Positions 10,051 to 19,783 of a DNA stretch of 64,000 nt are shown in pieces. Source of the stretch: Polynucleobacter necessarius (GTDB taxonomy: Bacteria; Pseudomonadota; Gammaproteobacteria; Burkholderiales; Burkholderiaceae). How positions within the stretch are numbered: position 1 is the stretch's first letter; each line of letters opens with the position of its first letter. Location: assembly GCA_900095165.1 (NCBI GenBank), contig LT606947.1, positions 992,001 to 1,056,000 of the forward strand, read 5' to 3'. The notes under the pieces are model-generated. The model made no database searches. It had not been told where the DNA came from and worked only from the letters and a program-made list of their open reading frames with translations. The position numbers and the translations under genes were made by a program.

Positions 10051-10845
10051 ATGCGTCAATATCACAATCTCATGAAGGAAGTCCTCCAAAAGGGCGTCCA
10101 AAAATCCGATAGAACCGGGACTGGAACGATCTCTATCTTCGGCCATCAGATGCGCTTTAATCTGGCCGAAGGCTTTCCAATGGTCACCACAAAAAAGCTG
10201 CATCTGAAATCCATCATCCTGGAATTACTTTGGTTTCTCAAGGGTAGTACCGACAATAACTGGCTTAAGGAGCGCGGTGTTTCTATTTGGAATGAATGGG
10301 CAGCCCCAGATGGTGACCTAGGTCCGATTTACAGCTACCAGTGGCGCTCATGGCCCGCACCTAATGGTGAGCATATTGATCAAATCGCTGAAGTTGTAGA
10401 GACCCTTAAAAAGAATCCTGACTCGCGTCGCATTATTGTTTCTGCGTGGAACGTAGCCGATATTCCACGCATGGCTTTAGCACCTTGCCACGCTTTCTTT
10501 CAGTTTTATGTTGCCGATGGCAAATTATCTTGCCAACTCTATCAACGCAGTGCGGATATTTTCTTAGGCGTACCTTTTAATATTGCCAGCTACGCTCTAC
10601 TGACCCACATGATGGCTCAGCAGTGCAATTTAGAAGTGGGTGACTTTGTCTGGACTGGTGGCGACTGCCATCTTTACAGCAATCACTTAGAGCAAGTCGA
10701 TCTGCAACTCTCAAGAGATTTCTTCCCGTTGCCGAAACTCAATATTCTGCGTAAGCCAGATTCCATCTTTGATTATGAATTCGAAGATTTTGAAATCGCT
10801 GGTTACGAATCCCATCCCGCCATTAAAGCTCCTGTAGCTGTTTAA
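10051..10845 (+). CDS. thyA: Thymidylate synthase
   Basis: Converts dUMP to dTMP with methylene-tetrahydrofolate. The 264-residue length equals the standard bacterial enzyme. The catalytic cysteine is in [12 protein letters not shown], followed by [23 protein letters not shown]. The N-terminal [13 protein letters not shown] phosphate-binding arginine region is present. It is followed 15 bases later by folA, which regenerates tetrahydrofolate from the dihydrofolate made here. Confidence 0.97.
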   Translation: MRQYHNLMKEVLQKGVQKSDRTGTGTISIFGHQMRFNLAEGFPMVTTKKLHLKSIILELLWFLKGSTDNNWLKERGVSIWNEWAAPDGDLGPIYSYQWRSWPAPNGEHIDQIAEVVETLKKNPDSRRIIVSAWNVADIPRMALAPCHAFFQFYVADGKLSCQLYQRSADIFLGVPFNIASYALLTHMMAQQCNLEVGDFVWTGGDCHLYSNHLEQVDLQLSRDFFPLPKLNILRKPDSIFDYEFEDFEIAGYESHPAIKAPVAV

Positions 10846-10860
10846 GAAATTAGATCCACC

Positions 10861-11358
10861 ATGAATGCAGCTAAGCACCCAGCTATCTCAATGATTGTTG
10901 CCCGTTCACGCAATCACGTGATTGGTCGCGACAATCAAATGCCTTGGAAGATTTCCGCTGATTTGCAGTTCTTTAAGAAGGTAACAATGGGTCACCCCGT
11001 CATCATGGGGCGCAAGACCTGGGAATCGATTGGTCGCCCTCTTCCTGGGCGCCGCAATATTGTGGTGAGCCGCAATGCTGATCTCAAGTTGACTGGTGCT
11101 GAGGTAGTTCATTCCCTCGATGCAGCTCTCGCCACCTTGAATGAATTCCCACGCGTCTTTGTGATTGGTGGCGAGCAGCTCTTTACTCAAGCATTCCCGA
11201 AGGCGGATCGCCTTTACATCACCGAAATTGACATCGACGTAGATGACGGTGACACCTTCTTTGAAGTGCCCAATCAATCAGAATGGGAGGAAGTGGAGCG
11301 CACCCCAGCCTCTGAAGGTGCGATTACATTTAATTTCATTACGCTAGAGCGTAAGTAA
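10861..11358 (+). CDS. folA: Dihydrofolate reductase
   Basis: Reduces dihydrofolate to tetrahydrofolate with NADPH. The 165-residue protein shows IVARSRNHVIGRDNQMPW at the N-terminus, the cofactor-binding segment VIMGRKTWESIGRPLPGR, and VFVIGGEQLFTQAF. It is in one operon with thyA, the usual pairing, and is followed by a strong terminator. The frame is intact. Confidence 0.96.
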   Translation: MNAAKHPAISMIVARSRNHVIGRDNQMPWKISADLQFFKKVTMGHPVIMGRKTWESIGRPLPGRRNIVVSRNADLKLTGAEVVHSLDAALATLNEFPRVFVIGGEQLFTQAFPKADRLYITEIDIDVDDGDTFFEVPNQSEWEEVERTPASEGAITFNFITLERK

Positions 11359-11383
11359 TCTGACGTAGAATAGGTAAAAAGAT

Positions 11384-11406
11384 AAAGGGCTCATCGGAGC
11401 CCTTTT
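11384..11406. terminator. Bidirectional rho-independent terminator between folA and the TRAP gene
   Basis: GGGCTC-ATCG-GAGCCC forms a six-base-pair GC-rich stem with a four-base loop. It is flanked by A-rich sequence on the left and TTTT on the right, so it can end transcription from both convergent genes. Confidence 0.85.
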
Positions 11407-11432
11407 CTAATTCACTGCTAGCAACTCAAGGA

Positions 11433-12515
11433 TTAGAGTTTCTTCGCAAAACTGTATTGTGAAAATGCCTGTTCTGCCACGTTAAACCATTGCGCTTCCA
11501 TATTTCTGAAGGCTCGATAGTCTTCAAAGATCTTCTTGAACTGAGGATTCTTAGCGGACTCTTCAGCATAGGTTTCCTGGCTAGCCTTAAAGCAGGCATC
11601 CATTACTGAAGTATTGAACTTACGCAATACTGCACCACCCTGAACAAGGCGTTGTAATGCCGGTGGATTTAAAGCATCGTACTTAGCGCACATATCGGTA
11701 TGCGCCTCAAAACAAGCTGCTTCCCATGCTGCCTGGTATGACGGCGGCAATGAATCCCACTGCTTCTTATTGACTAAGAATGAGAGGCCAGCCGCACCCT
11801 CCCAGAATGCAGGGTAGTAATAGTTCTTGGCAACTTTAGCTAAGCCTAATTTCTCATCATCGTATGGACCCACAAATTCAGCGGCATCAATCGTGCCTTT
11901 TTCTAGGGCTGAATAAATTTCACCAGCAGGTAACTGTTGTGGCACTACACCTAGCTTCGCAAGCACCTGTCCAGCAAAGCCAGCGATACGGAATTTAAGC
12001 CCCTTGATATCCTCAGGAGACTTAATCTCTTTGCGGAACCAACCGCCCATCTGGGTACCAGTTTGACCGCCTAAGAAGTTCACGATGTTGTAGCTAGCAT
12101 AGAGCTCCCGTATCAACTTCATACCATTTCCATGCAACATCCAAGCAGATTGCTGGCGCGCTGTCATACCAAACGGTGCGGCAGTATCAAAAATAAATGC
12201 GCTGTTCTTACCTAAGTAGTAATAGCTAGCAGTATGGCCACACTCCACCGTACCATTTTGTACAGCATCCAACACTTGCAATGCCGGCACTACTTCACCG
12301 GCGGCAAACACTTTGACGTTGAACTTACCGTCAGTAGCTTTACGCAATGCGTTGGCAAATACTTCAGGTGTTCCAAATAAGGTATCTAAAGATTTAGGGA
12401 AGCTCGAGACCAAACGCCAATTCAGAGTTGGCAAGCTCTGGGCAATAGATGGTGCAGCTAATGCCGCTGCGCCTGTGCCGATGGCAACTTTCTTCAAAAA
12501 GGAACGTCTTTGCAT
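11433..12515 (-). CDS. TRAP transporter periplasmic substrate-binding protein (DctP family)
   Basis: Periplasmic receptor for a tripartite ATP-independent transporter, usually of carboxylates or keto acids. The ATG at 12515 is chosen because the TTG at 12530 lies inside the ribosome binding site GGAGGAG. The protein starts MQRRSFLKKVAIGTGAAALA, a twin-arginine-like signal peptide with an alanine-rich core. Later motifs are typical: VFAAGEVVPALQVLDAVQNG, the conserved arginine in GLKFRIAGFAGQVLAKLG, and GEIYSALEKGTIDAAEFVGP. No membrane subunit (DctQ or DctM) is nearby, so partners must be elsewhere or lost. Confidence 0.9.
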   Translation of the reverse strand: MQRRSFLKKVAIGTGAAALAAPSIAQSLPTLNWRLVSSFPKSLDTLFGTPEVFANALRKATDGKFNVKVFAAGEVVPALQVLDAVQNGTVECGHTASYYYLGKNSAFIFDTAAPFGMTARQQSAWMLHGNGMKLIRELYASYNIVNFLGGQTGTQMGGWFRKEIKSPEDIKGLKFRIAGFAGQVLAKLGVVPQQLPAGEIYSALEKGTIDAAEFVGPYDDEKLGLAKVAKNYYYPAFWEGAAGLSFLVNKKQWDSLPPSYQAAWEAACFEAHTDMCAKYDALNPPALQRLVQGGAVLRKFNTSVMDACFKASQETYAEESAKNPQFKKIFEDYRAFRNMEAQWFNVAEQAFSQYSFAKKL

Positions 12516-12582
12516 CTTCTTCTCCTCCAAAATAATTTATTTCTTTTTTATTTATGTTTTTATATTTTTTGCTATTGCTGTT

Positions 12583-13929
12583 TTATTTACCACCAACCGT
12601 CATTGATCCAATCAGAATGGAACCTGTTTCTTTAGTTCCGCGAATTAATGAATCGCTACCAATCATCTGAATATCCATCAGCATATCGCGCAAGTTGCTC
12701 GCAATCGTAATTCCCTCGACTGGGTACTGGATCTCGCCATTCTCTACCCAGTAGCCAAAAGCACCACGAGAGTAATCGCCGGTAACGTAGTTCACGCCCT
12801 GCCCCATGAGTTCGGTAACCAGCAAACCTGTGCCCATCTCCTTAAGAAGTGCAGGCAATCCACCCTTAGGCGTCTTGCGACTTTGCAGTGTCAGGTGATG
12901 TGAGCCACCAGCATTACCGGTGGTCTTCATGCCGAGCTTTCTGGCCGAGTATGTGGACAAGAAATAGCCTTGCAATAGACCCTTATCGACCACCGTCCTT
13001 GCGCTTGTCTTCACGCCCTCTTCATCAAAGGGTGCGCTACCCGTCATTGACTTCAGGTGAGGATTTTCAAAAAGACTGACGTGCTTTGGTAGCACTTGCT
13101 TGCCCAAGCTATCCAATAAGAAACTGGAGCGACGGTACAGAGCCACACCAGAAACAGCCTGCACCAATCCACCAAGTAGGTCAGCCGCTAAAGGTGCTTC
13201 GAAGATCACTGGGCAGCGTCGTGTAGTTAATGATCTTGCCTTGAGACGTGAGAGAGCGCGCTCAGCAGCGTATTTACCAATTGCTACTGGATCAGCCAAT
13301 GCCTCAGGGATGCGTGAACTGGAATACCAGTCATCTCTTTGCATTAGTGATTTCTTGCCACCCTCATTTGCAATCGGCGCGCAAGAAATATAGTGTCGCG
13401 AGAAAGGATAGCCTCCCATAAATCCGTGACTCGTTCCCATCATGAAATGCGCATGATGCGCGGATACCGAAGCACCATCGCTATTTTTAATTTGCTTACT
13501 CACTGCAAAGGCAGCACCTTCAGCAGTACGTGCAATATTAATCGCTGTTGCCGAATCCAAATCCCACGGATGAAATAAATCCAAGTCACGTGGATGTTTC
13601 TCAAGAAGTTCTTTTTCAGCGGGGCCGGCACATACATCCTCAGCTGTATGCTGGGCAATATGGTATGCAGCCTCTATCGTTGTCTTTAAAGAATCTTTAG
13701 AGAAATCACTCGTGCTAGCATTGCCGCGACGATGGCCTAAAAAGACGGTAACGCCAACTTGTTTATCCAAGCTTTGCTCAATGGTCTCAACCTCGCCCTT
13801 GCGAACGGTGACTGAAAGACCCTGACCCTCAGAAACCTCCGCCACAGCATCCGAGGCACCCCGCCTTTTGGCCTCTGTGAGCATGAAATCAATGATTTCT
13901 TGAAACTGATTTGATGAGTATGTAAACAT
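12583..13929 (-). CDS. pmbA: Metalloprotease PmbA/TldE family
   Basis: PmbA (TldE) works with TldD as a protease that processes modified peptides and the antitoxin CcdA. The 448 residues match the family, with MLTEAKRRGASDAVAEVSE at the N-terminus, the central GGYPFSRHYISC region, and the C-terminal VTGDYSRGAFGYWVENGEI and NLRDMLMDIQMIGSD. PmbA lacks the HExxH zinc site that TldD has, which agrees with what is seen. The gene is divergent from the mog pseudogene, only 26 bases apart. Confidence 0.93.
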   Translation of the reverse strand: MFTYSSNQFQEIIDFMLTEAKRRGASDAVAEVSEGQGLSVTVRKGEVETIEQSLDKQVGVTVFLGHRRGNASTSDFSKDSLKTTIEAAYHIAQHTAEDVCAGPAEKELLEKHPRDLDLFHPWDLDSATAINIARTAEGAAFAVSKQIKNSDGASVSAHHAHFMMGTSHGFMGGYPFSRHYISCAPIANEGGKKSLMQRDDWYSSSRIPEALADPVAIGKYAAERALSRLKARSLTTRRCPVIFEAPLAADLLGGLVQAVSGVALYRRSSFLLDSLGKQVLPKHVSLFENPHLKSMTGSAPFDEEGVKTSARTVVDKGLLQGYFLSTYSARKLGMKTTGNAGGSHHLTLQSRKTPKGGLPALLKEMGTGLLVTELMGQGVNYVTGDYSRGAFGYWVENGEIQYPVEGITIASNLRDMLMDIQMIGSDSLIRGTKETGSILIGSMTVGGK

Positions 13930-13955
13930 GCCCTAATAATAGCTAGAATAGAAAC

Positions 13956-14581
13956 ATGAAGCATACCGAAGCCTGGAAAAGATCCTCTCCAAACGAAATC
14001 AAAATTGGTCTGATCTCGATCTCCGATAGAGCGAGTAAGGGTGTTTATACCGATGAGGGTATCCCTGCCCTGCAATTGTGGCTACAGAACGCTATTAGCA
14101 CCCCCTGCGTCTTTCATGAGCGACTTATTGCAGATGAGAGGGAGATCATCACCGAAACGATCGTAGAGCTGACCGACGATCTCGGTTGCGATTTAGTCCT
14201 CACTACAGGCGGTACAGGGCCCTCTCGCAGAAATGTGACCCCTGAAAGGCCACAATGGACGCCGGAACCCGAGAAATGCCCGGATTTGGCGAGCAAATGC
14301 GCCAAATTAGCCTGCGCTTTGTACCCACGGCGATTTTGTCCCGTCAAACAGCTGTTTTACGAGAAATCGATGGTCACACCGCCCTAGTTATCAACTTGCC
14401 ATGTCAACCCAAATCCATCAAAGAAACACTCGAAGGATTAAAGGATGCCGAGGGCAAATCCATAGTTCCAGGCATCTTTGCGGCCGTCCCCTATTGTATT
14501 GATTTAATCGGTGGCCCCTATATCGAGACGGATGAATCTATCGTCAAGGCCTTTAGACCCAAGAGCGCTATTAAGAAATAA
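13956..14581 (+). pseudogene. mog: mog/moaB-type pseudogene: molybdopterin adenylyltransferase, frameshift
   Basis: Mog adenylylates molybdopterin before MoeA acts. The N-terminal part reads KIGLISISDRASKGVYTDEG and LVLTTGGTGPSRRNVTPE. Directly after TPE the frame shifts by plus two (or minus one) near 14247-14252, and the rest (MDAGTREMPGFGEQMR to AFRPKSAIKK) continues in another frame to 14581. SRRN where SRRD is usual and NLPCQPKS where NLPGQPKS is usual are extra missense changes that argue for real decay. The coding frame as it stands ends at 14387. Confidence 0.92.
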
Positions 14582-14604
14582 TGGTGAGCGGTCATTTTGG
14601 AAAG

Positions 14605-14636
14605 CAAAAAGGGTCTATTAATAGACCCTTTTTTTA
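14605..14636. terminator. Bidirectional terminator between mog and orn
   Basis: AAAAAGGGTCTATTAATAGA followed by CCCTTTTTTT forms a stem GGGTCTAT/ATAGACCC with A and T tracts on both sides. It fits the end of both convergent genes. Confidence 0.85.
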
Positions 14637-14665
14637 TTGCTCATTGCGCGCCTTTGAATGATAGC

Positions 14666-15253
14666 CTACTCCGGCAAAGGCACGATAAACTTTTCTCGGT
14701 AGTATTTGAGCTCCTCAATAGATTCCTCAATATCTGCCAAGGCGGTATGAGCCTGCTTTTTGGCAAACCCCTTTACCAACTCAGGATGCCAGCGTTTGCA
14801 GAGCTCCTTGAGAGTGGAAACGTCGATATTCCGATAATGAAAAAATGCCTCAAGCTTAGGCATGTATTTCGCCATGAAGCGACGATCTTGACCAATCGTA
14901 TTGCCACACATTGGCGCAATTCCGGGTTTGATGTACTTCTTGAGGAAGACAATGCATTCAGTTTCAGCAGTAGCTTCGTCAGTTGTCGATGTCTTGACCT
15001 TGTCAATTAGACCGGAGCGTCCATGGGTACCCTTATTCCAGGCATCCATCGCATCTAATAAAGCATCATCCTGATGAATCACCCAAACAGGGGCGGTAGC
15101 AATGGTATTGAGATGTGCATCAGTCACGATCACGGCAATTTCCAAAATGCGCTCTTTTTCGGGGTCTAGACCAGACATCTCCATGTCCACCCAAATCAGG
15201 TGTTCATTGGCTGGCGCCACCTTTGGTGCAGGGGTACTTGTTTTTTCACTCAT
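14666..15253 (-). CDS. orn: Oligoribonuclease
   Basis: 3'-5' exonuclease that destroys RNA fragments of 2-5 nucleotides and linear pGpG. The DEDD catalytic signature is visible: [20 protein letters not shown] supplies the first Asp and Glu, [15 protein letters not shown] the next Asp, and [14 protein letters not shown] the last His and Asp. The start is taken at MSEKTS (15253) rather than four codons upstream, because a short N-terminus is usual and the upstream frame overlaps the promoter of the divergent protease gene. Confidence 0.95.
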   Translation of the reverse strand: MSEKTSTPAPKVAPANEHLIWVDMEMSGLDPEKERILEIAVIVTDAHLNTIATAPVWVIHQDDALLDAMDAWNKGTHGRSGLIDKVKTSTTDEATAETECIVFLKKYIKPGIAPMCGNTIGQDRRFMAKYMPKLEAFFHYRNIDVSTLKELCKRWHPELVKGFAKKQAHTALADIEESIEELKYYREKFIVPLPE

Positions 15254-15268
15254 ATCTATAATCATCTC

Positions 15269-16519
15269 ATGACATTCACAATTGTTTTTCTAATCGCCTT
15301 CATCGCCAGCTTTGGTCTACGCCACTGGTTATCCCAACGCCAAATTCGTCACGTTGCGATTAACCGTGATGTGGTGCCTGCTGAGTTCGCTTCCCAGATC
15401 TCTTTAGCCGAACACCAAAAGGCAGCTGACTATACGATTGCCAAACTACGCTTAGGTATTTTAGAGAACGGTGTCAGCGCCATCATTTTGATCGGCTTCA
15501 CACTCTTGGGTGGCTTACAGATTCTGAATATTGCACTTCTGCAATTACTAGGTGAAAGCATTGCCCAGCAAATTGCCTTGCTTGTTTCGATCGTCATTAT
15601 CTCTGGAATTATTGACCTACCCTTCTCCTGGTACAAACAGTTTTACCTAGAAGAGCGCTTTGGTTTCAATCGCATGAATGCCAAACTCTTTTTTAGTGAC
15701 ATGTTCAAGGGCTTGGGTGTTGGTGGCGCAATTGGCGTACCACTCCTCTGTGTCATTCTCAGCCTCATGGCTCAAACAGGCGACTTCTGGTGGCTTTGGG
15801 CATGGGGTGTTCTTACCGTTTTTAGCCTGTTAATGCAGTGGATATTTCCGACCTTTATCGCACCCATCTTTAATAAGTTTCAAGCACTAGAAGACGGTGC
15901 TCTCAAAACGCAAATTGAAGCCTTACTAACGCGTTGTGATTTTGCAAGCCAAAGCCTATTTGTGATGGATGGCAGCAAACGTAGCGCCCACGGAAATGCA
16001 TTTTTTGCCGGCATGGGTAAAGCCAAACGTATTGTCTTTTTTGACACCTTGATCGAGAAACTCAATCCCGGTGAAGTAGAGGCAGTACTGGCTCATGAAT
16101 TGGGTCACTACAAGTGCAACCATATTCGCAAGCGCTTGTTAGTTTCCCTTGCCCTGAGCTTTGCGACATTCGCACTCCTAGGCTGGATCAGCACCCAGCC
16201 TTGGTTCTATAGTGATCTTGGTGTGATGCCCAACCCTAATGGCTATAACGGTGGTTTAGCTTTAGCGCTCTTCATGCTGGTATCGCCTGTATTCAGCTTC
16301 TTCTTAACGCCACTATCCAGTCTAGCCTCACGCAAACATGAATATGAAGCAGATGGTTTTGCTGCAGATAAATCCTCTGCAAGTGACTTGATCTCTGCCT
16401 TAGTCAAGCTCTATCAAGACAACGCATCGACCTTAACGCCAGATCCGATCTATACCGCTTTTTATAGCTCGCATCCTCCTGCTCCGTTACGCATTGCCAA
16501 TCTCAAACGATTTAACTGA
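15269..16519 (+). CDS. M48 family metallopeptidase (Ste24/CAAX-protease-like), membrane
   Basis: An integral membrane zinc protease of 416 residues. [10 protein letters not shown] carries the HExxH zinc motif, and [10 protein letters not shown] supplies the third zinc ligand. Several long hydrophobic segments at the N-terminus and around residues 70-95, 160-180 and 285-335 predict multiple transmembrane helices, and [20 protein letters not shown] matches the Ste24 family. The ATG at 15269 ([11 protein letters not shown]) is the best start. It probably takes part in envelope quality control; the substrate is unknown. Confidence 0.9.
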   Translation: MTFTIVFLIAFIASFGLRHWLSQRQIRHVAINRDVVPAEFASQISLAEHQKAADYTIAKLRLGILENGVSAIILIGFTLLGGLQILNIALLQLLGESIAQQIALLVSIVIISGIIDLPFSWYKQFYLEERFGFNRMNAKLFFSDMFKGLGVGGAIGVPLLCVILSLMAQTGDFWWLWAWGVLTVFSLLMQWIFPTFIAPIFNKFQALEDGALKTQIEALLTRCDFASQSLFVMDGSKRSAHGNAFFAGMGKAKRIVFFDTLIEKLNPGEVEAVLAHELGHYKCNHIRKRLLVSLALSFATFALLGWISTQPWFYSDLGVMPNPNGYNGGLALALFMLVSPVFSFFLTPLSSLASRKHEYEADGFAADKSSASDLISALVKLYQDNASTLTPDPIYTAFYSSHPPAPLRIANLKRFN

Positions 16520-16542
16520 GTCATCTGGAATATATTTAGTTA

Positions 16543-17556
16543 ATGAAACAATTTCATGCGCTACTCACAGCCTCCTACGGAAGGCATTATTTAGCGCAGC
16601 GCTTAATCAAAGATGAGTGTGGAAATGAATCTCCTGTCGGTGAATTAATCCAGGTAACTACGCCAGCCAAGCAACACATTGGTGCAGTAGGTGATCGCAT
16701 GCTGGTAGAGATGACCTCAGCGGATCAAGCGCGGATTGTTCACATCGAACCACGAGAAAATTTACTCTACCGATCTGATGCATTTAAAAGCAAATTGATT
16801 GCCTCAAATGTCGATCAAATATTAGTCGTGCTGGCTACGCAACCCGCTTTCTCCCCCGATCTTTTAGGGAGAGCTGTTGTTGCCGCGGAAACCAATCAAA
16901 TTGGCCTGCACATCCTATTGAACAAATGTGATCTCAAAGATAACCTAGAGCACGCTCGCAAGATCATTGCACCCTATGCGCGCATGGGCTATCCCGTAAC
17001 AGAGGTGTCCGCCAAGTTTGATGAAGCCTCAATCGAAGCATTGCGCCCAGCTATTTGCGGCAAAGTGTCTGTGTTTGTAGGTCAATCCGGCATTGGCAAA
17101 TCGAGCCTACTCAATGCCTGGATTCCAAATGCAGCAGCGATTACCCAAGAGTACTCAGTTCGCTTAGATACCGGCAAACACACCACAACCGCTTGCCGCT
17201 ACTTTGAGTTACCCGAAGCTTGGGGACGTGATGCTAACGGCAAATTGGGTGCTTTAATCGATTCTCCAGGCTTTCAGGAGTTTGGTTTAGCTCACATGTC
17301 CGTTAGCGAACTAGAGCATGCGTTTAGAGAGTTTCATGATCTGCTGGGCAAGTGCCGCTTTCATAACTGCGCTCACCAATCTGAGCCAGATTGTGCGATA
17401 CGGGAAGCTGTAAACAGAAATGAAATAGCGCCAGAAAGACTAGCGCTATTTAGACAATTACGTTCCGACTCAAAAACAGCCGATACACAGATTCAGGGAA
17501 TTAGCCAAGCCAAAGAGCGATGGTCAGCATTAGCAATAAAGCCATCCAAGCGATAA
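16543..17556 (+). CDS. rsgA: Ribosome small subunit-dependent GTPase A
   Basis: Circularly permuted GTPase that helps mature the 30S subunit. The order G4-G1-G3 is diagnostic: LLNKCDLKDN (G4) comes before GQSGIGKSSLLNAW (G1), then DTGKHTTTACRYF (G2) and IDSPGFQEFGL (G3). An N-terminal OB fold and a C-terminal zinc site (CRFHNCAHQSEPDCAI) complete the family. Its 3' end overlaps the convergent CobD-like gene by 56 bases. Confidence 0.95.
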   Translation: MKQFHALLTASYGRHYLAQRLIKDECGNESPVGELIQVTTPAKQHIGAVGDRMLVEMTSADQARIVHIEPRENLLYRSDAFKSKLIASNVDQILVVLATQPAFSPDLLGRAVVAAETNQIGLHILLNKCDLKDNLEHARKIIAPYARMGYPVTEVSAKFDEASIEALRPAICGKVSVFVGQSGIGKSSLLNAWIPNAAAITQEYSVRLDTGKHTTTACRYFELPEAWGRDANGKLGALIDSPGFQEFGLAHMSVSELEHAFREFHDLLGKCRFHNCAHQSEPDCAIREAVNRNEIAPERLALFRQLRSDSKTADTQIQGISQAKERWSALAIKPSKR

Positions 17557-18460
17557 CTAAACGCCATACCAATCCAACTGCAGAGCGCATCGTGCGTTCA
17601 TTCGGCTCAAGGCCGACTTCGTAAACAACGGGCTCACCAGCTTCAGCCATACGCAAAGCTTCATCGCTATCAGGCTCGCTCATAGGCTCACCCAAACGAA
17701 CACCTAAGGCACCACTTCCAGATGCCAAGATCACTGCTGATAAAGAGTCAGACCATTTACCAGTTAAGTGACGCCATGCATAGACCGCACCTTCAAAGTT
17801 GCCCACAATCGCAAAGCCCATTGCTGTAATGCGTGCAGGCACCCAATCTAGGACATAGAAGAAATGACGCGCTGCTTCACTTAAATTGAAATCACCTTTT
17901 TCTGACCAGCGCTGAGCAGCTGTATCAGCCAGGCGGTACAAGATCACGCCCGCTGGGCCCATTGGCATTAAGAACCAGAACAGCACACCAAACACATGGT
18001 GATGCGAACCAATAATGGCGCGCTCCAATGCAATGGAAATCACTTCAGTCTCCGAGAGATTAGAAGCATCTAATTCAGGGCCATACCATTCAGCAAGCGC
18101 CAAACGGGCTGCCGGCAAATCATGGTTTGCAATCGCCTCATGCACTAGTGCGAAAGAGTGACTAAATTGGCGAAAGCCAAAGAATAAATAAGCAATTAAT
18201 ACGTTCCAGATGAAACCTAAAATTGGGAAGGTCACCATGAACACAATGTAGAGCACAAATACTAAAAACGTTGGCATAATGAAAGCTACCAAGCACGCCA
18301 TACGAGCGCCCACTGGGCTCGCACCTTCTTCGGTCTTGCCACCGAATTCACCGACGATCCAATCTAACCAGCGGGAGCTTGTGCGCGCGATCCAATGAGT
18401 CGAAGTCACTGGGCGATATTGCTCAGCAATGAGGGCGAAGAGAATAGAAAAGAAAGTCAT
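17501..18460 (-). CDS. CobD/CbiB family membrane protein
   Basis: A 319-residue integral membrane protein resembling the CobD/CbiB family, which in cobalamin makers attaches aminopropanol to cobyric acid. Several transmembrane helices are visible at the N-terminus, around residues 55-95 and at the very C-terminus, together with the family region VLDWVPARITAMGFAIVGNF. No other cobalamin genes are nearby, so the role may differ from cobinamide synthesis. The start overlaps the stop of the Nudix gene by four bases, so the two are coupled. Confidence 0.8.
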   Translation of the reverse strand: MTFFSILFALIAEQYRPVTSTHWIARTSSRWLDWIVGEFGGKTEEGASPVGARMACLVAFIMPTFLVFVLYIVFMVTFPILGFIWNVLIAYLFFGFRQFSHSFALVHEAIANHDLPAARLALAEWYGPELDASNLSETEVISIALERAIIGSHHHVFGVLFWFLMPMGPAGVILYRLADTAAQRWSEKGDFNLSEAARHFFYVLDWVPARITAMGFAIVGNFEGAVYAWRHLTGKWSDSLSAVILASGSGALGVRLGEPMSEPDSDEALRMAEAGEPVVYEVGLEPNERTMRSAVGLVWRLVIAWMALLLMLTIALWLG

Positions 18461-19194
18461 ACTTTTAATAAATGATAAAGGTTACGCAACATGCCCGCTG
18501 TAGCACCACAGATAAAACGATTTTCATAGGGCATTGAATAAAACCGACGACTACCCTGTTCACCCTCCCAGACTCGCACTTGATGATTTGCAGGGTTCAT
18601 TAAAAAATGTAAAGGCACTTCAAAAACATCTGCTACTTCAAAAGCATCTAAGGCATATTCTGCCTGAGGTTTTACCAATCCCACAACTGGCGTCACACTA
18701 TAGCCTGAAACCGTTAAATACTGCGGCAAATGGCCAATGATCTCCACTCCCCGCCGATCTAAACCGATTTCCTCTTCGCTTTCTCGTAAAGCGGTGTCAT
18801 TGGGGCTGGAATCACCCGGATCCATCCGCCCGCCCGGAAAGCTAATTTGATCAGCATGATCATGCAAATGATCGGTTCTTTGGGTTAGTAATACCGAGAG
18901 CCCATCACTCTTAATTAGCAAGGCGATCAACACTGCCGCCTGGGTTATTTTTCCAGCGGCTTGGCGATTTTGAATAATCCCTGCCGCAATGACTTGTCGA
19001 TTCTCATCCGTGATCTCTGGCTGCCAAGCAGGTGGATTTAGAAAACGACTTTTCAGATTCGCTGGATGCAAATGATGGACAGCTACTATGGGTTGATCTG
19101 CACATATCTCATGAATCGGAATCGCCTGCGCATCAAAACCAAATGGGACGGCTGCACTCAATCTTTGCTCTTGGGATTTTTGATTCTGAGTCAT
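18457..19194 (-). CDS. Nudix hydrolase, CoA pyrophosphatase type
   Basis: Hydrolyses a nucleoside diphosphate linked to another group, probably coenzyme A. The Nudix box is visible as GGRMDPGDSSPNDTALRESEEEIGL in two parts: GGRMDPGD with Asp where Glu is usual, and ALRESEEEIG, which carries the catalytic Glu cluster. The segment LTQRTDHLHDHADQISFPGG just before it is typical of the CoA pyrophosphatase subfamily. It is 245 residues long and four bases overlap the downstream CobD-like gene. Confidence 0.87.
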   Translation of the reverse strand: MTQNQKSQEQRLSAAVPFGFDAQAIPIHEICADQPIVAVHHLHPANLKSRFLNPPAWQPEITDENRQVIAAGIIQNRQAAGKITQAAVLIALLIKSDGLSVLLTQRTDHLHDHADQISFPGGRMDPGDSSPNDTALRESEEEIGLDRRGVEIIGHLPQYLTVSGYSVTPVVGLVKPQAEYALDAFEVADVFEVPLHFLMNPANHQVRVWEGEQGSRRFYSMPYENRFICGATAGMLRNLYHLLKV

Positions 19195-19214
19195 GAGCTT
19201 ATTTTAGGGCAATA

Positions 19215-19244
19215 AAAAAGGCGACCTAGGCCGCCTTCTTTTTA
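19215..19244 (-). terminator. Terminator of the rpsP-rimM-trmD-rplS operon
   Basis: On the minus strand AAGGCG-GCCTAGGT-CGCCTT makes a six-pair stem followed by a T tract. It lies 15 bases after the rplS stop. Confidence 0.8.
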
Positions 19245-19258
19245 GATTAAAGCAAACC

Positions 19259-19657
19259 TTATTCTGCTACTGTCTCAGCAACTGCTTTAACTTTGCGTGC
19301 AGGAAGTTTTTCTTTAATACGTGCAGACTTACCTGAACGATCACGCAAGTAGTACAACTTAGCACGACGTACATCACCGCGACGCTTCACTTCAATGCTA
19401 GCGATCAATGGTGAGTAAGTTTGGAATGTACGCTCTACACCTTCGCCAGATGAAATCTTGCGAACGATAAAGCTAGAATTCAGTCCGCGATTGCGCTTAG
19501 CAATCACAACGCCTTCAAAGGCCTGGGTACGCTTACGTGTACCCTCCACTACGTTTACGCCAACAACTACTATGTCGCCAGGAGCGAAAGCAGGTAGTAC
19601 CTTGTTAGCACTTAAGCGAGCAATTTCTTCTTGCTCAATTTTTTCGATCAAATTCAT
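19259..19657 (-). CDS. rplS: 50S ribosomal protein L19
   Basis: Structural protein at the subunit interface of the large ribosomal subunit. The 132-residue sequence shows the family segments [40 protein letters not shown] and [20 protein letters not shown]. It is the last gene of the conserved operon and is followed by a terminator. The alanine- and lysine-rich tail is longer than in E. coli, as in many Burkholderiales. Confidence 0.97.
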   Translation of the reverse strand: MNLIEKIEQEEIARLSANKVLPAFAPGDIVVVGVNVVEGTRKRTQAFEGVVIAKRNRGLNSSFIVRKISSGEGVERTFQTYSPLIASIEVKRRGDVRRAKLYYLRDRSGKSARIKEKLPARKVKAVAETVAE

Positions 19658-19783
19658 TATTAATCCTTAAACATCTTATCAACGTTTAATCCCGAGATTT
19701 TCATCAACGGACCAGACAGAGGATGCAGTTAAAACCATTTCACTAAATCAAAACACAAACACTTTATTCAAAACCATAATTAC

